NCBI GenBank assembly: GCA_947259715.1
Contig: CAMYNR010000203.1
Location: 1 to 43,401, forward strand
Source: an uncultured Desulfuromonadales bacterium
GTDB lineage: Bacteria; Desulfobacterota; Desulfuromonadia; Desulfuromonadales; Geopsychrobacteraceae
Length of the DNA: 43,401 nt
Reading direction: 5' to 3'
Positions 19,235 to 27,397 of the stretch are shown here, in pieces. The translations under genes were made by a program, and so were the position numbers. Positions within the stretch are counted from its first letter, which is position 1, and each line of letters begins with the position of its first letter. The notes beneath the pieces were generated by a model, which was not told where the DNA came from, did not search any database, and saw only the letters and a list, made by a program, of their open reading frames with translations.

Positions 19235-20569
19235 ATGACGATTGCCACTTTAAGAGCAGGGGCGGAGGCATTTATCCCATTTCGGCGCAGTGAACTGGTC
19301 GAGCTTTGCCTGGCCGAGGGAAAGCTCAACCAGCAGGAGAGTCAGCAATTTAAAGATTTCTGCCAGATCCTGGCTGCCTTTTATCATTTCCGTGCCCATT
19401 TTGCCCTTGAACAGCTTAAAGATCTTTATGCGCCATTTAATCCGGACCTGGAATCTCGACCATTGGCGAAGCCGTCCACAGATCAACTTGAGGTGGCCGC
19501 CAGCGACCTCAGCAGCGGTTTTGCCCACCTGCTCGAGCAGGCCAATTATCTGCCCTTAAACCAACAGGCGCTGGAAGAATCCTTTCAGGCCGAGTCACTG
19601 ATTCCCCTGCAGACCAAAGTGGATTTTGGCGATTTCGATCAGGTGTTGTTCTATGCTCGCGGTGAGCAAGTGAAAACGGTCCTGATCAAGCGCTTTTTCA
19701 AAAAAAAAGCCATTGAGGTCGATAACTTTGAGCGGGTCGCTGTCCTGTTGAGATTTCGTGATCTGTCCCATTTCGAAGCCAAACAGAAGCGGCTTGATGA
19801 GCTTGGCTTTGTTCCGGGCAAAATCTATCTCTACCTGTACAAAAATATCCCCCGTAACGATCTGGAACTGTTGTTTCCAAATGTTGATGTCAGCATGAAC
19901 TGGAAGGATCGACTGCTGCTGCTGATTCCCGCAGTTGGTGCTGCGGTCCCACTGCTTCTCAAGGTCCTGCCCAGTCTCGGTCTGCTGGTGGCAGCGGTGA
20001 TGCTGGTCACCATGGGGCCGGAGATGACAGAAAAGCTTGGCTTGCCGACCGACAGTTCGACCAATATTTATCCTTTACTGGTCGCCGTGCTTTCGATTGG
20101 CGCGGCATTGGGTGGCTTTGCCGCTCGGCAATACACAAAGTATAAAAGCAAGCGGTTGAAATTTTTAAAGAAGGTTACGGATACCTTGTTTTTCAAAAAC
20201 CTCGTCACCAACGCTGGGGTGCTTTACAGCCTGACCGATGCCGCCGAAGAGGAAATATGCAAGGAGGCGATCCTGGTTTATTACCATCTGCTGACGGCTG
20301 ATCGACCGCTCAACCGGGCTGAACTCGATCAGCACATCGAATCCTGGCTGCTTCCGCGGTGCGGGTTAAAGGTCGATTTCGATATTGACAAAACTCTGGA
20401 TAACATCGCTGGTCTGCAGGCGATTAGGCCTGAGGGTAACCAGGAATCGCAACCGCAGTCATTGCTGACCCGACAGGATGATGATCGTCTACAGGTCTTG
20501 CCGCCGGGAGAGGCCAAGCGGTTGATCGATTATCTTTGGGACCACGCATTTGTTTACGCCAGCCCCTGA
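19235..20569 (+). CDS. DUF3754 (TMEM143-like) membrane protein
   Basis: 444 residues. The N-terminal half is soluble: an acidic/aromatic helical part, then a strand-rich segment DFDQVLFYARGEQVKTV and KRFFKKKAIEVDNFERVAVLLRF. The latter resembles DUF3754, the domain of mitochondrial TMEM143 and bacterial relatives. Two hydrophobic stretches (about 228-262 and 276-300) make a membrane hairpin. After it comes YKSKRLKFLKKVTDTLFFKN and a helical domain (AEEEICKEAILVYYHLL) that looks like a membrane-near cytoplasmic unit. No biochemical role is known to me. GGAGGTG precedes the ATG. Not in an obvious operon. Confidence 0.75.
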   Translation: MTIATLRAGAEAFIPFRRSELVELCLAEGKLNQQESQQFKDFCQILAAFYHFRAHFALEQLKDLYAPFNPDLESRPLAKPSTDQLEVAASDLSSGFAHLLEQANYLPLNQQALEESFQAESLIPLQTKVDFGDFDQVLFYARGEQVKTVLIKRFFKKKAIEVDNFERVAVLLRFRDLSHFEAKQKRLDELGFVPGKIYLYLYKNIPRNDLELLFPNVDVSMNWKDRLLLLIPAVGAAVPLLLKVLPSLGLLVAAVMLVTMGPEMTEKLGLPTDSSTNIYPLLVAVLSIGAALGGFAARQYTKYKSKRLKFLKKVTDTLFFKNLVTNAGVLYSLTDAAEEEICKEAILVYYHLLTADRPLNRAELDQHIESWLLPRCGLKVDFDIDKTLDNIAGLQAIRPEGNQESQPQSLLTRQDDDRLQVLPPGEAKRLIDYLWDHAFVYASP

Positions 20570-20659
20570 TCGACAGCACCTTATCGCCTGGTTGACGGGC
20601 CGGGATGTTTCAAGCATAGTGTCCGCCTGTTGACAAACTGCTTTTAGACAGGTTTTTTT

Positions 20660-21661
20660 ATGCGCCGTGAACATATAACGGAATCCAGAATGCTGGCTGA
20701 ACCGCTTCGGGAGTTGGCTGCAAAGCCGGTCGGTCAGATCGCCTTCAACGAACCTCTTGACGCACATAACAGTTGGCGGATCGGTGGCCCCGCCGACCTG
20801 CTGATCGCTCCCGAGACCGTTCTTCAAGTGGCCGAAGTGGTTCGCTTCGCCCGCCAGGCGCAGCTTCCTCTGGTGGTGATTGGCCAGGGGACAAACCTCT
20901 TGTTCGACGATGCTGGAGTGCGCGGTATCGTGCTGAAAATTGGCGCGCAGATGGCCGCTATCGAGATTCATGGTCGGCGGATCAGCGTGGAAGGTGGCGC
21001 CTGGGTGCCGCAGCTGGCGCGTTTATCGATGCGCGCCGGGCTGAGTGGTCTGGAGCACTGCATCGGGATTCCTGGGACGGTCGGTGGCCTGGTGATGATG
21101 AACGGCGGCAGTCAGCGGCGGGGGATCGGCGAGAATATTAAGAATGTCACCATTGTCGATGCGACGGGTGAGCTTCAGGTTCTCAGCCATGAAGAATGTC
21201 AGTTTTCTTACCGGCACAGCGCTCTGCAGGGCACCGGCGCGGTGGTGGTCAAGGCGGAACTTGACTGCCCCCTGGGCGATATCCGCGCCATTCGGCGCGA
21301 CATGGTCTGTGATCTGCGCACCCGCCGGCAGAAGTTTCCGCGCAAGCAACCGAATTGCGGTTCGGTCTTTCTCAGCACGGCAGAAATGCACGCCAGTGTT
21401 GGGCCCCCGGGAAAGGTCATCGAAGAGGCCGGTCTTAAAGGAACCCGCATTGGCGGGGCCGAGGTATCCGGGCAGCATGCCAACTTTATCGTCAATTCAG
21501 GCGCTGCGACGTCCCTTGATGTGCTGAGGCTGATCCGCCAGATTCGTCAGACGATCCGTCAGCGCATCGGTTTCGAGCTGGACTGTGAGGTGCGCTATGT
21601 CAGTCCGCAGGGGCAGATCATGCCCGCTCATATCCAGGCTGACAGCTTGCCCCAAGGTTAA
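20660..21661 (+). CDS. murB: UDP-N-acetylenolpyruvoylglucosamine reductase (MurB)
   Basis: FAD enzyme that reduces UDP-GlcNAc-enolpyruvate to UDP-MurNAc in peptidoglycan synthesis. 333 residues. FAD-binding PCMH-type motifs: NSWRIGGPADLLI, GQGTNLLFDDAGVRGIVLKI and GIPGTVGGLVMMNGG. C-terminal substrate region: YRHSAL, NCGSVF with the catalytic serine, and KVIEEAGLKGTRIGG then VSGQHANFIVN, typical of the type I/II family. An ATG ten codons in (20690), with ACGGA seven bases upstream, is an equally good start and gives an N-terminus nearer the family norm. The gene sits alone, away from a mur/fts cluster. A run of seven T precedes the first ATG. Confidence 0.95.
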   Translation: MRREHITESRMLAEPLRELAAKPVGQIAFNEPLDAHNSWRIGGPADLLIAPETVLQVAEVVRFARQAQLPLVVIGQGTNLLFDDAGVRGIVLKIGAQMAAIEIHGRRISVEGGAWVPQLARLSMRAGLSGLEHCIGIPGTVGGLVMMNGGSQRRGIGENIKNVTIVDATGELQVLSHEECQFSYRHSALQGTGAVVVKAELDCPLGDIRAIRRDMVCDLRTRRQKFPRKQPNCGSVFLSTAEMHASVGPPGKVIEEAGLKGTRIGGAEVSGQHANFIVNSGAATSLDVLRLIRQIRQTIRQRIGFELDCEVRYVSPQGQIMPAHIQADSLPQG

Positions 21662-21713
21662 TCGTAAATTGGCGGGTAAGCGGGCCGTTTTTTCTTCAGC
21701 ACCATTTCCAGAA

Positions 21714-22811
21714 TCAATCCAGCAGGCTGTCGAGCAGTTCAAAATCGAAGCGTTTTTCCGCCAGTTGCTTGACCAGGAGAATCTTTTCTTCGTCTTCCGC
21801 AGTCAGCTTGGCCACATCTTCACTGATGATGCGGTAAAGGTGGCCGGTGGTGTGCTGCATCGTACGGATGTAGGGGATATTGCTGGAGTCGAGGATCAAT
21901 TGAGAAATTTTACTGACCGGGGCAATCCCGGGAATCAACAGGCCGGCAATCTGTGAGCGGTATTCAGGAATCTTGTACATATTGGCCAGGGTGACAAGTA
22001 ATTCGTCGCGGCTGCTGGTAACGATGACCAAGCTGTCCTCACGCAGCAGTTCGGTCACCCGCTGGGTTGATGGCGACCCGATCTGAACATGATGAATAAT
22101 CCGCTGGGCGTCTTGCTGATTTCCGCGGAGCTCCAGATCCAATATTGCCGCCACCCGGATGAGGGTCGGGTTGGCCAGCACCGGTTGATAATTAAAGCCG
22201 CCGATCAGCTCAAAGGGGTCTTTGGCGAAGGCTTTTTTCAAATAGTCGAGGCAGGTCTGGCGTTTTTCGGCGATCAGTTTATTTGCCAGAATGGCACAGA
22301 TTTCGACATCCTGCTGCTCGTAGAGCAAGCGATTCTGTGCCACCGAGTCGATGACGCTGCCGATTCCCCCACCGGTCACCAGGAGCACCGGTGCGTCAAG
22401 CAGGCGAGCGATTCGCGGGTTGGAGAGACCAAGCACCGAACCGACCCCGGGGTGTCCAGAGCCTTCAATGATTAAAAAATCACATCTCTCTTCAATCTTT
22501 CGGCAGGCGGCAACAATCCGGTTTTCCAGATCCTGCGGATCAAGCTGACCATCGATGCAGTTGCGCGTGGAAAATCGTTCGATGATCACTGGCGACATCA
22601 GGTGCAAATCATCCTGCAGGTGAAAAATTTCTGCCATCAAGGCGACATCGGAATCGATGGTGACGCCGCGATGCTCGATCGGTTTGGGACCAATCGGCTT
22701 GATAAAGCCGACTCTTGGATATTTTTTTCTGGCCAGATGCAGCAGAGAGAGACTGGCGGTGGTTTTTCCACAGTTCTGACCGATTGCTGAAATGTATAGC
22801 TTGCGCGCCAT
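21714..22811 (-). CDS. BioD-like P-loop ATPase with DRTGG domain (Pta N-terminal-like)
   Basis: 365 residues. The start LYISAIGQNCGKTTASLSLL is the P-loop of the dethiobiotin synthetase/CobQ-like NTPase fold (GxNxGKT). GFIKPIG, DSDVALMAEIF, EGSGHPGVGSVLGLSN and TGGGIGSVIDSV follow. Residues about 215-330 match DRTGG (HVQIGS...TSSRDELLVTLAN...AGLLIPG). Together these equal the N-terminal regulatory half of long bacterial phosphotransacetylases (Pta), without the acetyltransferase half. Free-standing versions exist; their role is not well settled. It could sense a nucleotide for acetate metabolism; no ackA or pta is in the window. It converges on murB. Confidence 0.8.
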   Translation of the reverse strand: MARKLYISAIGQNCGKTTASLSLLHLARKKYPRVGFIKPIGPKPIEHRGVTIDSDVALMAEIFHLQDDLHLMSPVIIERFSTRNCIDGQLDPQDLENRIVAACRKIEERCDFLIIEGSGHPGVGSVLGLSNPRIARLLDAPVLLVTGGGIGSVIDSVAQNRLLYEQQDVEICAILANKLIAEKRQTCLDYLKKAFAKDPFELIGGFNYQPVLANPTLIRVAAILDLELRGNQQDAQRIIHHVQIGSPSTQRVTELLREDSLVIVTSSRDELLVTLANMYKIPEYRSQIAGLLIPGIAPVSKISQLILDSSNIPYIRTMQHTTGHLYRIISEDVAKLTAEDEEKILLVKQLAEKRFDFELLDSLLD

Positions 22812-22927
22812 AATCGCGACTCCGGAGCAGGCAACAGGGAACGATCGGGTTAGTGAGTGCGGTTTAAGTTTATCAGGGTCTTTAATTTTGTCAGTAGCTT
22901 ACTGGTTGCAGCCTGGAAATAGTCGAT

Positions 22928-22961
22928 AAAAAAACGGGGTCACTGAAATTCAGCGACCCCG
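22928..22961 (-). terminator. Rho-independent terminator of the class I aminotransferase gene
   Basis: On the minus strand CGGGGTCGCTGAA and TTCAGTGACCCCG form a nearly continuous 13-bp stem (22935-22961) with one G-T wobble, then seven T (complement of 22928-22934). It starts 14 bp after the gene's stop. Confidence 0.85.
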
Positions 22962-22974
22962 AAAGGTGGTTTTA

Positions 22975-24156
22975 TCAAAGGCCGGCATCCTTGGCCAGTT
23001 GTGTCCAAAGCGGCAGGCTGCGCTCAATCATTTCGTCGTCAACGCAATAGGCGATTCTGAAAAAGCCGGGCGCGCCGAAACCGGACCCGGGAACAAGTAA
23101 AATGCGATACTTCTGCGCCAGGCGAATGAATTCCATCTCGTCCGCCAGTGGTGATTTGGGAAACAGATAAAAACCACCGCCTGGTTTGACCATGCTGAAG
23201 CCGAGTTTGCTCAGATGGTTGTAAAGCAGGTCCCGCTTATGACGGTAGATGTCGCTGTCGATGCTGGTATGCTGTAATCCCGTCACCAGCCGCTGGGCCA
23301 GGGCTGGTGCGTTGACAAAACCGAGCACCCGGTTGCAGAAGATCGCCCCTTGCATGAACAGCTGAACATCCGGCATGGCCGGACTGGCCGCCAAGTAGCC
23401 GATCCGTTCGCCGGGCAGGGCCAGGTCCTTGGAGTGCGAGGTGACAATCAGCGAGTTTTCTATACAATCAAAAATACAGGGCACCGCTTCGCCGAAGCTG
23501 ATTTTTGCGTAAGGTTCGTCAGAGATCACGGTGATTTCGATGTTCAACTCCTGCTCTTTGCGTTTCAGAAGGATGTCCAGCGCTTTAAGGGTCGTCTCCG
23601 GATAGATCACTCCGGTCGGGTTGTTTGGTGAATTGATGATAAGGGCGCGGGTTTTAGGGGTAATCGCCGCTTCGATCGCCTGCAGATCGGGCTGGAATTG
23701 TTCATCTGTTGCGACCGTCACCGGGACTCCGCCGTGGTTGTCGATATAAAACATATACTCGACAAAGAATGGGCTGAGAATGATAACCTCAGCACCCGGA
23801 TCGAGCAGGGTTTTCAACACCACGTTCAAGGCCGCCCCTGCGCCGCAGGTCATGACCACATAGGCGCCGGTAACCGGCTGGTTGCTGTTTTCGGCCAGCA
23901 CTTCAGCAACGGCAGCCCGAGTATCGTCATAGCCGGCATTGTTCATGTAACGGTGCATCCCCGGCTGGGGATTGTCAGCAATTCGTTTCAGTTCGGCATG
24001 CAACTCCTTGGGCGGCTCAATGGTCGGGTTGCCCAGAGTGAAATCAAAAACCTGGTCGGCGCCATATTCTTCCCGCAGCGCAGCACCTTCTTCAAACATT
24101 TTTCTGATCCAGGAAGCGCGCTCGATACATTGATTGACTTTTGCTGCAATCGCCAT
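22975..24156 (-). CDS. Class I/II PLP aminotransferase (aspartate aminotransferase-like)
   Basis: 393 residues, fold type I. FDFTLGNPTIEPP near the N-terminus, TCGAGAALNVVLKTLL for phosphate binding, the conserved NSPNNPTG, ISDEPYAKISF with the PLP aspartate and tyrosine, SHSKDLALPGERIGYLA with the Schiff-base lysine and nearby arginine, and FRIAYCVDD with the substrate-carboxylate arginine at the C-terminus. The likely reaction is transfer of an amino group to 2-oxoglutarate from aspartate, alanine or an aromatic amino acid; the specificity cannot be read. GAGGA precedes the ATG. It has its own strong terminator, so it is monocistronic. Aromatic genes lie about 1.1 kb away, divergently. Confidence 0.9.
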   Translation of the reverse strand: MAIAAKVNQCIERASWIRKMFEEGAALREEYGADQVFDFTLGNPTIEPPKELHAELKRIADNPQPGMHRYMNNAGYDDTRAAVAEVLAENSNQPVTGAYVVMTCGAGAALNVVLKTLLDPGAEVIILSPFFVEYMFYIDNHGGVPVTVATDEQFQPDLQAIEAAITPKTRALIINSPNNPTGVIYPETTLKALDILLKRKEQELNIEITVISDEPYAKISFGEAVPCIFDCIENSLIVTSHSKDLALPGERIGYLAASPAMPDVQLFMQGAIFCNRVLGFVNAPALAQRLVTGLQHTSIDSDIYRHKRDLLYNHLSKLGFSMVKPGGGFYLFPKSPLADEMEFIRLAQKYRILLVPGSGFGAPGFFRIAYCVDDEMIERSLPLWTQLAKDAGL

Positions 24157-24263
24157 GTGTAATTATCCTCTTAGCTGGGCCGCAGTGCCGCGGTCGAGAC
24201 TCTGGTTGGGTTTAATTTGGCCGCAGTTTAGCGGTGCATAAATGACGGGTCAAGGAGGTTTGC

Positions 24264-25223
24264 ATGCAGGAGTCGCTGCGGGAGCGTAAATCCCGTTTTG
24301 TCGGCAGTTTGCTCGGTTGTCTCTGTGGCGATGTGCTTGGCGCCAGCGTCGAGATGCAAACCAGGGCGGAAATCATCGCTGCCCATCCGGGCCTGTTGCG
24401 TGATTTTCAACCGAGCCGTCGTGGTTTTGGCTGCTACACCGACGATACCGAAATGACCCTGGCGCTGGCCCGCTCAATCGTGCGGAAGAGGACGGTCGAT
24501 GGAGAAGATTGCGCCCGCGCCTATGCCGAGCAGTTTAACCCGCAGCGCGGCTATGGGCGTAGCGCCGTACAGGTGCTGACGGCGCTGCAGCAGGGCATGG
24601 ATGGGGGCAAGACGGGTCGCATGCTGTTTCCCGAGGGGTCTTTCGGCAATGGTGCGGCGATGCGGATCGCGCCGGTCGGTTTGGTTTATGGCCATCTGGC
24701 CGCGGGAGCATTGCTGCCCAAGGTCGAGGCGGCCGTCTGTATGACCCATTGCCATCGGGAGGCGATCGAAGCTGCCGTTCTGCAGGCGCGGGCCATCGGC
24801 TTGCTGCGGCAGGCAGAGGGGGTTCTGGATTGGAAGGAGTTCTTGGCCCGGCTGTGCAGCTACCTTCCGGGAACGCTGCTGCAGGATCATTTAGCAAAAC
24901 TCGCCGAGCTGTTGCGCAATCAAGCCGTTGCCGAAGAGGTGGCGATGGAATTCGGCTGCGGGGTGCGCAGCCGCGACTCCTGGCCGCCGGCCCTCTGGGC
25001 TGCGTTGCGCTTCCTGAGCGAGCCGGAGGAAGCGATTGTGCAGGCGGTCAATCTGGGCGGAGATAGCGATACCGTCGGTGCCATGACCGGGGCCCTGGTC
25101 GGTGCATTGCATGGTCATCGCTGGGTGCCCAAGCGTTGGTACGACCAGCTGGAAAATGCCGATAGCGGGCGTGACGAGCTGATTCAAGTAGCCGAGCAAC
25201 TGGCTGAAATTTCTGCCATCTGA
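24264..25223 (+). CDS. ADP-ribosylglycohydrolase family protein (ARH3/DraG-like)
   Basis: 319 residues. Family dinuclear Mg-binding motifs are complete: GSLLGCLCGDVLG at the N-terminus, YTDDTEMTLALARSI (T59-D60-D61-T62), SFGNGAAMRIAPVGLVY, and near the C-terminus NLGGDSDTVGAMTGALVGAL. These enzymes remove ADP-ribose from proteins, nucleic acids or small molecules, or act on nucleotide substrates; DraG reactivates nitrogenase reductase. No DraT-like transferase, nitrogenase or toxin gene is in the window, so the substrate is unknown. CAAGGAGG precedes the ATG. A pheA transcript starts 103 bp downstream. Confidence 0.92.
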   Translation: MQESLRERKSRFVGSLLGCLCGDVLGASVEMQTRAEIIAAHPGLLRDFQPSRRGFGCYTDDTEMTLALARSIVRKRTVDGEDCARAYAEQFNPQRGYGRSAVQVLTALQQGMDGGKTGRMLFPEGSFGNGAAMRIAPVGLVYGHLAAGALLPKVEAAVCMTHCHREAIEAAVLQARAIGLLRQAEGVLDWKEFLARLCSYLPGTLLQDHLAKLAELLRNQAVAEEVAMEFGCGVRSRDSWPPALWAALRFLSEPEEAIVQAVNLGGDSDTVGAMTGALVGALHGHRWVPKRWYDQLENADSGRDELIQVAEQLAEISAI

Positions 25224-25326
25224 ACCAAAGTTTGACAGCATTGAACCGGTGGCGGTTGAATTGCTTTTTCCTCGGGATTGGGCTACATTCCAGCATTCTA
25301 AATCGGCGCAGGAGAAGGAAGACACT

Positions 25327-26424
25327 ATGGCAACTCACGACCTGGAAAAATTGCGTCAGCAGATAGACGCCATCGATAATCAGATCCTCGATCTTCTCAA
25401 CCAGCGGGCTGAGGTGGTCATCGGCGTCGGCAAGGCCAAGGAAAAGGCTGATGGCCCCTTTTACGTGCCGAGCCGGGAAAAAGCGATTTATGAGCGCCTG
25501 TCGGCCCAGAATCCGGGTCCATTTCCAAACGAGGCGGTCACCAAGGTGTTCCGCGAAATCATCTCCGCTTCGTTGAATATGGAATTGCCGCTGCAGGTCG
25601 CTTTTCTTGGACCCCAGTCAACCTTTACCCATATGGCGGCGATGCAGCAGTTCGGCCTCTCTGCCCAGCTGGTGCCTTTAAAAAGTATCCCCTCGGTCTT
25701 CGAGGAGGTCGAGCGCGGCCGGGCCCATTATGGTGTTGTGCCGGTGGAGAATTCGACCGAAGGGGTGGTCAATCACACCCTCGATATGTTTATCGGCTCT
25801 GAACTGCAGGTGATCGCTGAGATCATGCTGGAGATTTCGCACAACCTGCTGTCGAAAACCGGCAACCCGGAACTGATCAGCAAAATTGTCTCTCATCCGC
25901 AGCCGCTGGCTCAGTGCCGTCACTGGCTGGAAGCGAACATGGCCGATATCCCGCTGGTCGATGTCGCCAGCACCGCAGCCGCTGCCCAGCTCGCCGCTGA
26001 AGACGAGTCGGCCGCCGCAATCGCCAGTCAGGCTGCGGCAGTCCAGTACGACTTGCAGATCGTCAAAGCCAAAATTGAGGATAATCCGAACAACTTCACC
26101 CGCTTTCTGGTAATCGGCAAAAAGACCCCGGAGCGCAGTGGGCAGGATAAAACCTCGATCATGTTCAGCGTTAAGGATAATCCGGGGATCCTTTATCGGA
26201 TGCTTGAACCGTTCAGCAAACGTCAGATCAATCTGTCGAAGATCGAAAGCCGGCCGATGAAGCAGAAGGCTTGGGAGTACATATTTTTCCTCGACCTGAT
26301 CGGTCATATTGAGGATAAGGAGATCCATGATGCGGTGGAGGAGTTGCGCGGCCATTGTCACTTTCTCAAAGTGCTCGGCTCCTACCCGATTGCCCGGCAG
26401 GAAAAGCCGGCTGGGGAGAAATAG
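25327..26424 (+). CDS. pheA: Bifunctional chorismate mutase / prephenate dehydratase (PheA)
   Basis: 365 residues from the ATG at 25327, with AGGAGAAGGAA upstream; an earlier in-frame start lacks this. Converts chorismate to prephenate and then to phenylpyruvate. Chorismate mutase at about 4-88 (LEKLRQQIDAIDNQILDLLN), prephenate dehydratase at about 92-270 (VAFLGPQSTFTHMAA; VVPVENSTEGVVNHTLD; NNFTRFLVI with the catalytic Thr), and a C-terminal ACT domain at about 280-355 with the phenylalanine-binding ESRP, so feedback inhibition is likely. Two bases separate it from tyrA, so the pair is coupled. Confidence 0.97.
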   Translation: MATHDLEKLRQQIDAIDNQILDLLNQRAEVVIGVGKAKEKADGPFYVPSREKAIYERLSAQNPGPFPNEAVTKVFREIISASLNMELPLQVAFLGPQSTFTHMAAMQQFGLSAQLVPLKSIPSVFEEVERGRAHYGVVPVENSTEGVVNHTLDMFIGSELQVIAEIMLEISHNLLSKTGNPELISKIVSHPQPLAQCRHWLEANMADIPLVDVASTAAAAQLAAEDESAAAIASQAAAVQYDLQIVKAKIEDNPNNFTRFLVIGKKTPERSGQDKTSIMFSVKDNPGILYRMLEPFSKRQINLSKIESRPMKQKAWEYIFFLDLIGHIEDKEIHDAVEELRGHCHFLKVLGSYPIARQEKPAGEK

Positions 26425-26426
26425 GC

Positions 26427-27293
26427 ATGGCTGAGATTTTCATTCCCCGTTTGGCGATTATCGGTGTCGGACTGATCGGCGGATCCCTGGCCCTGGCCCT
26501 GAAAGAGGCGGGCGCGGTTGGCGAAGTGGTCGGTTGCGGCCGCGGCAAGCCGAACCTGGAGAAGGCGATTGAGTTGGGAGTCATCGACCGCTACTCGCGC
26601 GATCCAGCCGAAGCGGTTCAAAATGCGGATGTCATTTTTCTCGCGACCCCGGTCAAAACTCTGGGGACAGTCACGCGAGAAATGCTTCCCGGTCTCAAAT
26701 CCGGGGCGATCATCACCGATGGCGGCAGCGTCAAAGGGGAGGTGGTCAGAATGATCGAGCCACAGTTGCCCGCGGGGATCCATTTTGTTCCCGGGCACCC
26801 GATCGCCGGGACCGAAAAGAGCGGAGCTGAAGCGGCCTTTCCCACCCTCTATCAAGGGAAGCGCTGCATCCTGACGCCAACCGAGAAGACCGATCCACAG
26901 GCCCACCAGCTGGTGACCCGCATGTGGCAGCTGGCGGGCAGCAATGTCGAGTCGATGGCGCTGGAAAAGCATGATAAGGTTCTGGCGGCGATCAGCCATC
27001 TGCCGCACATGGTTGCCTATTCGCTGGTGAATGCTGTCGGTTCCTATGACCATTATGAAGAAAATATTCTCGAATATTCAGCCGGCGGCTTCCGTGATTT
27101 TACCCGTATCGCCTCCTCTGATCCGACCATGTGGCGCGATATCGCGGAGACCAATCGGGAGGCCCTGCTGGAGATGATGGGGCAGTTTGAAACCTTCTTT
27201 AAAGAACTGAAAGAAGACGTTGCCCAGGGGAGTGGCGAGAAATTGTTTGAATTTTTTCTCCGTTCCAAGCAGTTGCGTGACGGCATCCTTTGA
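26427..27293 (+). CDS. tyrA: Prephenate dehydrogenase (TyrA)
   Basis: 288 residues from ATG 26427, chosen because GGGGAGA precedes it and the nucleotide-binding strand starts at once; a longer frame runs back into pheA. Oxidative decarboxylation of prephenate to 4-hydroxyphenylpyruvate. Rossmann motif IIGVGLIGGSLALAL, DVIFLATPVKT, GSVKGE, FVPGHPIAGTEKSGAEAA with the catalytic histidine, and SHLPHMVAYSL followed by GFRDFTRIASSDPTMW in the helical domain. No ACT domain. Conserved arginine and histidine positions are present. Confidence 0.96.
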   Translation: MAEIFIPRLAIIGVGLIGGSLALALKEAGAVGEVVGCGRGKPNLEKAIELGVIDRYSRDPAEAVQNADVIFLATPVKTLGTVTREMLPGLKSGAIITDGGSVKGEVVRMIEPQLPAGIHFVPGHPIAGTEKSGAEAAFPTLYQGKRCILTPTEKTDPQAHQLVTRMWQLAGSNVESMALEKHDKVLAAISHLPHMVAYSLVNAVGSYDHYEENILEYSAGGFRDFTRIASSDPTMWRDIAETNREALLEMMGQFETFFKELKEDVAQGSGEKLFEFFLRSKQLRDGIL

Positions 27294-27298
27294 GAGTT

Positions 27299-27318
27299 GG
27301 GCGGGACATGTCTCGCCC
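27299..27318. repeat. Short near-palindrome of intergenic-repeat type
   Basis: GGGCGGGACATGTCTCGCCC begins 5 bp after the tyrA stop and is a 20-bp near-palindrome followed by CTACAGGCACG. From memory, sequences of this GGGCG-rACATGTy-CGCCC(CTACA) form recur between genes in many genomes. I cannot check copy number here. Confidence 0.5.
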
Positions 27319-27339
27319 CTACAGGCACGTTGAAACCAA

Positions 27340-27377
27340 AATCTATCCGGGCGACCCATGGGGCGCCCGGATAGATT
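27340..27377. repeat. Perfect 14-bp inverted repeat in the tyrA-aroA gap
   Basis: AATCTATCCGGGCG (27340-27353) and CGCCCGGATAGATT (27364-27377) are exact reverse complements around a 10-nt loop. No T-run follows in either direction, so it is not a standard terminator. It ends 20 bp before the aroA ATG and could be a REP-like element or an mRNA hairpin that separates tyrA from aroA expression. Confidence 0.7.
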
Positions 27378-27397
27378 GACGACAAAGTTGAGATCTG

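Noticed and set aside
20630-20658. TTGACA upstream of murB as a promoter
   Set aside because: At 17 bp downstream there are only T residues and no acceptable -10; the T-run may belong to a weak CCTGT/ACAGG hairpin.
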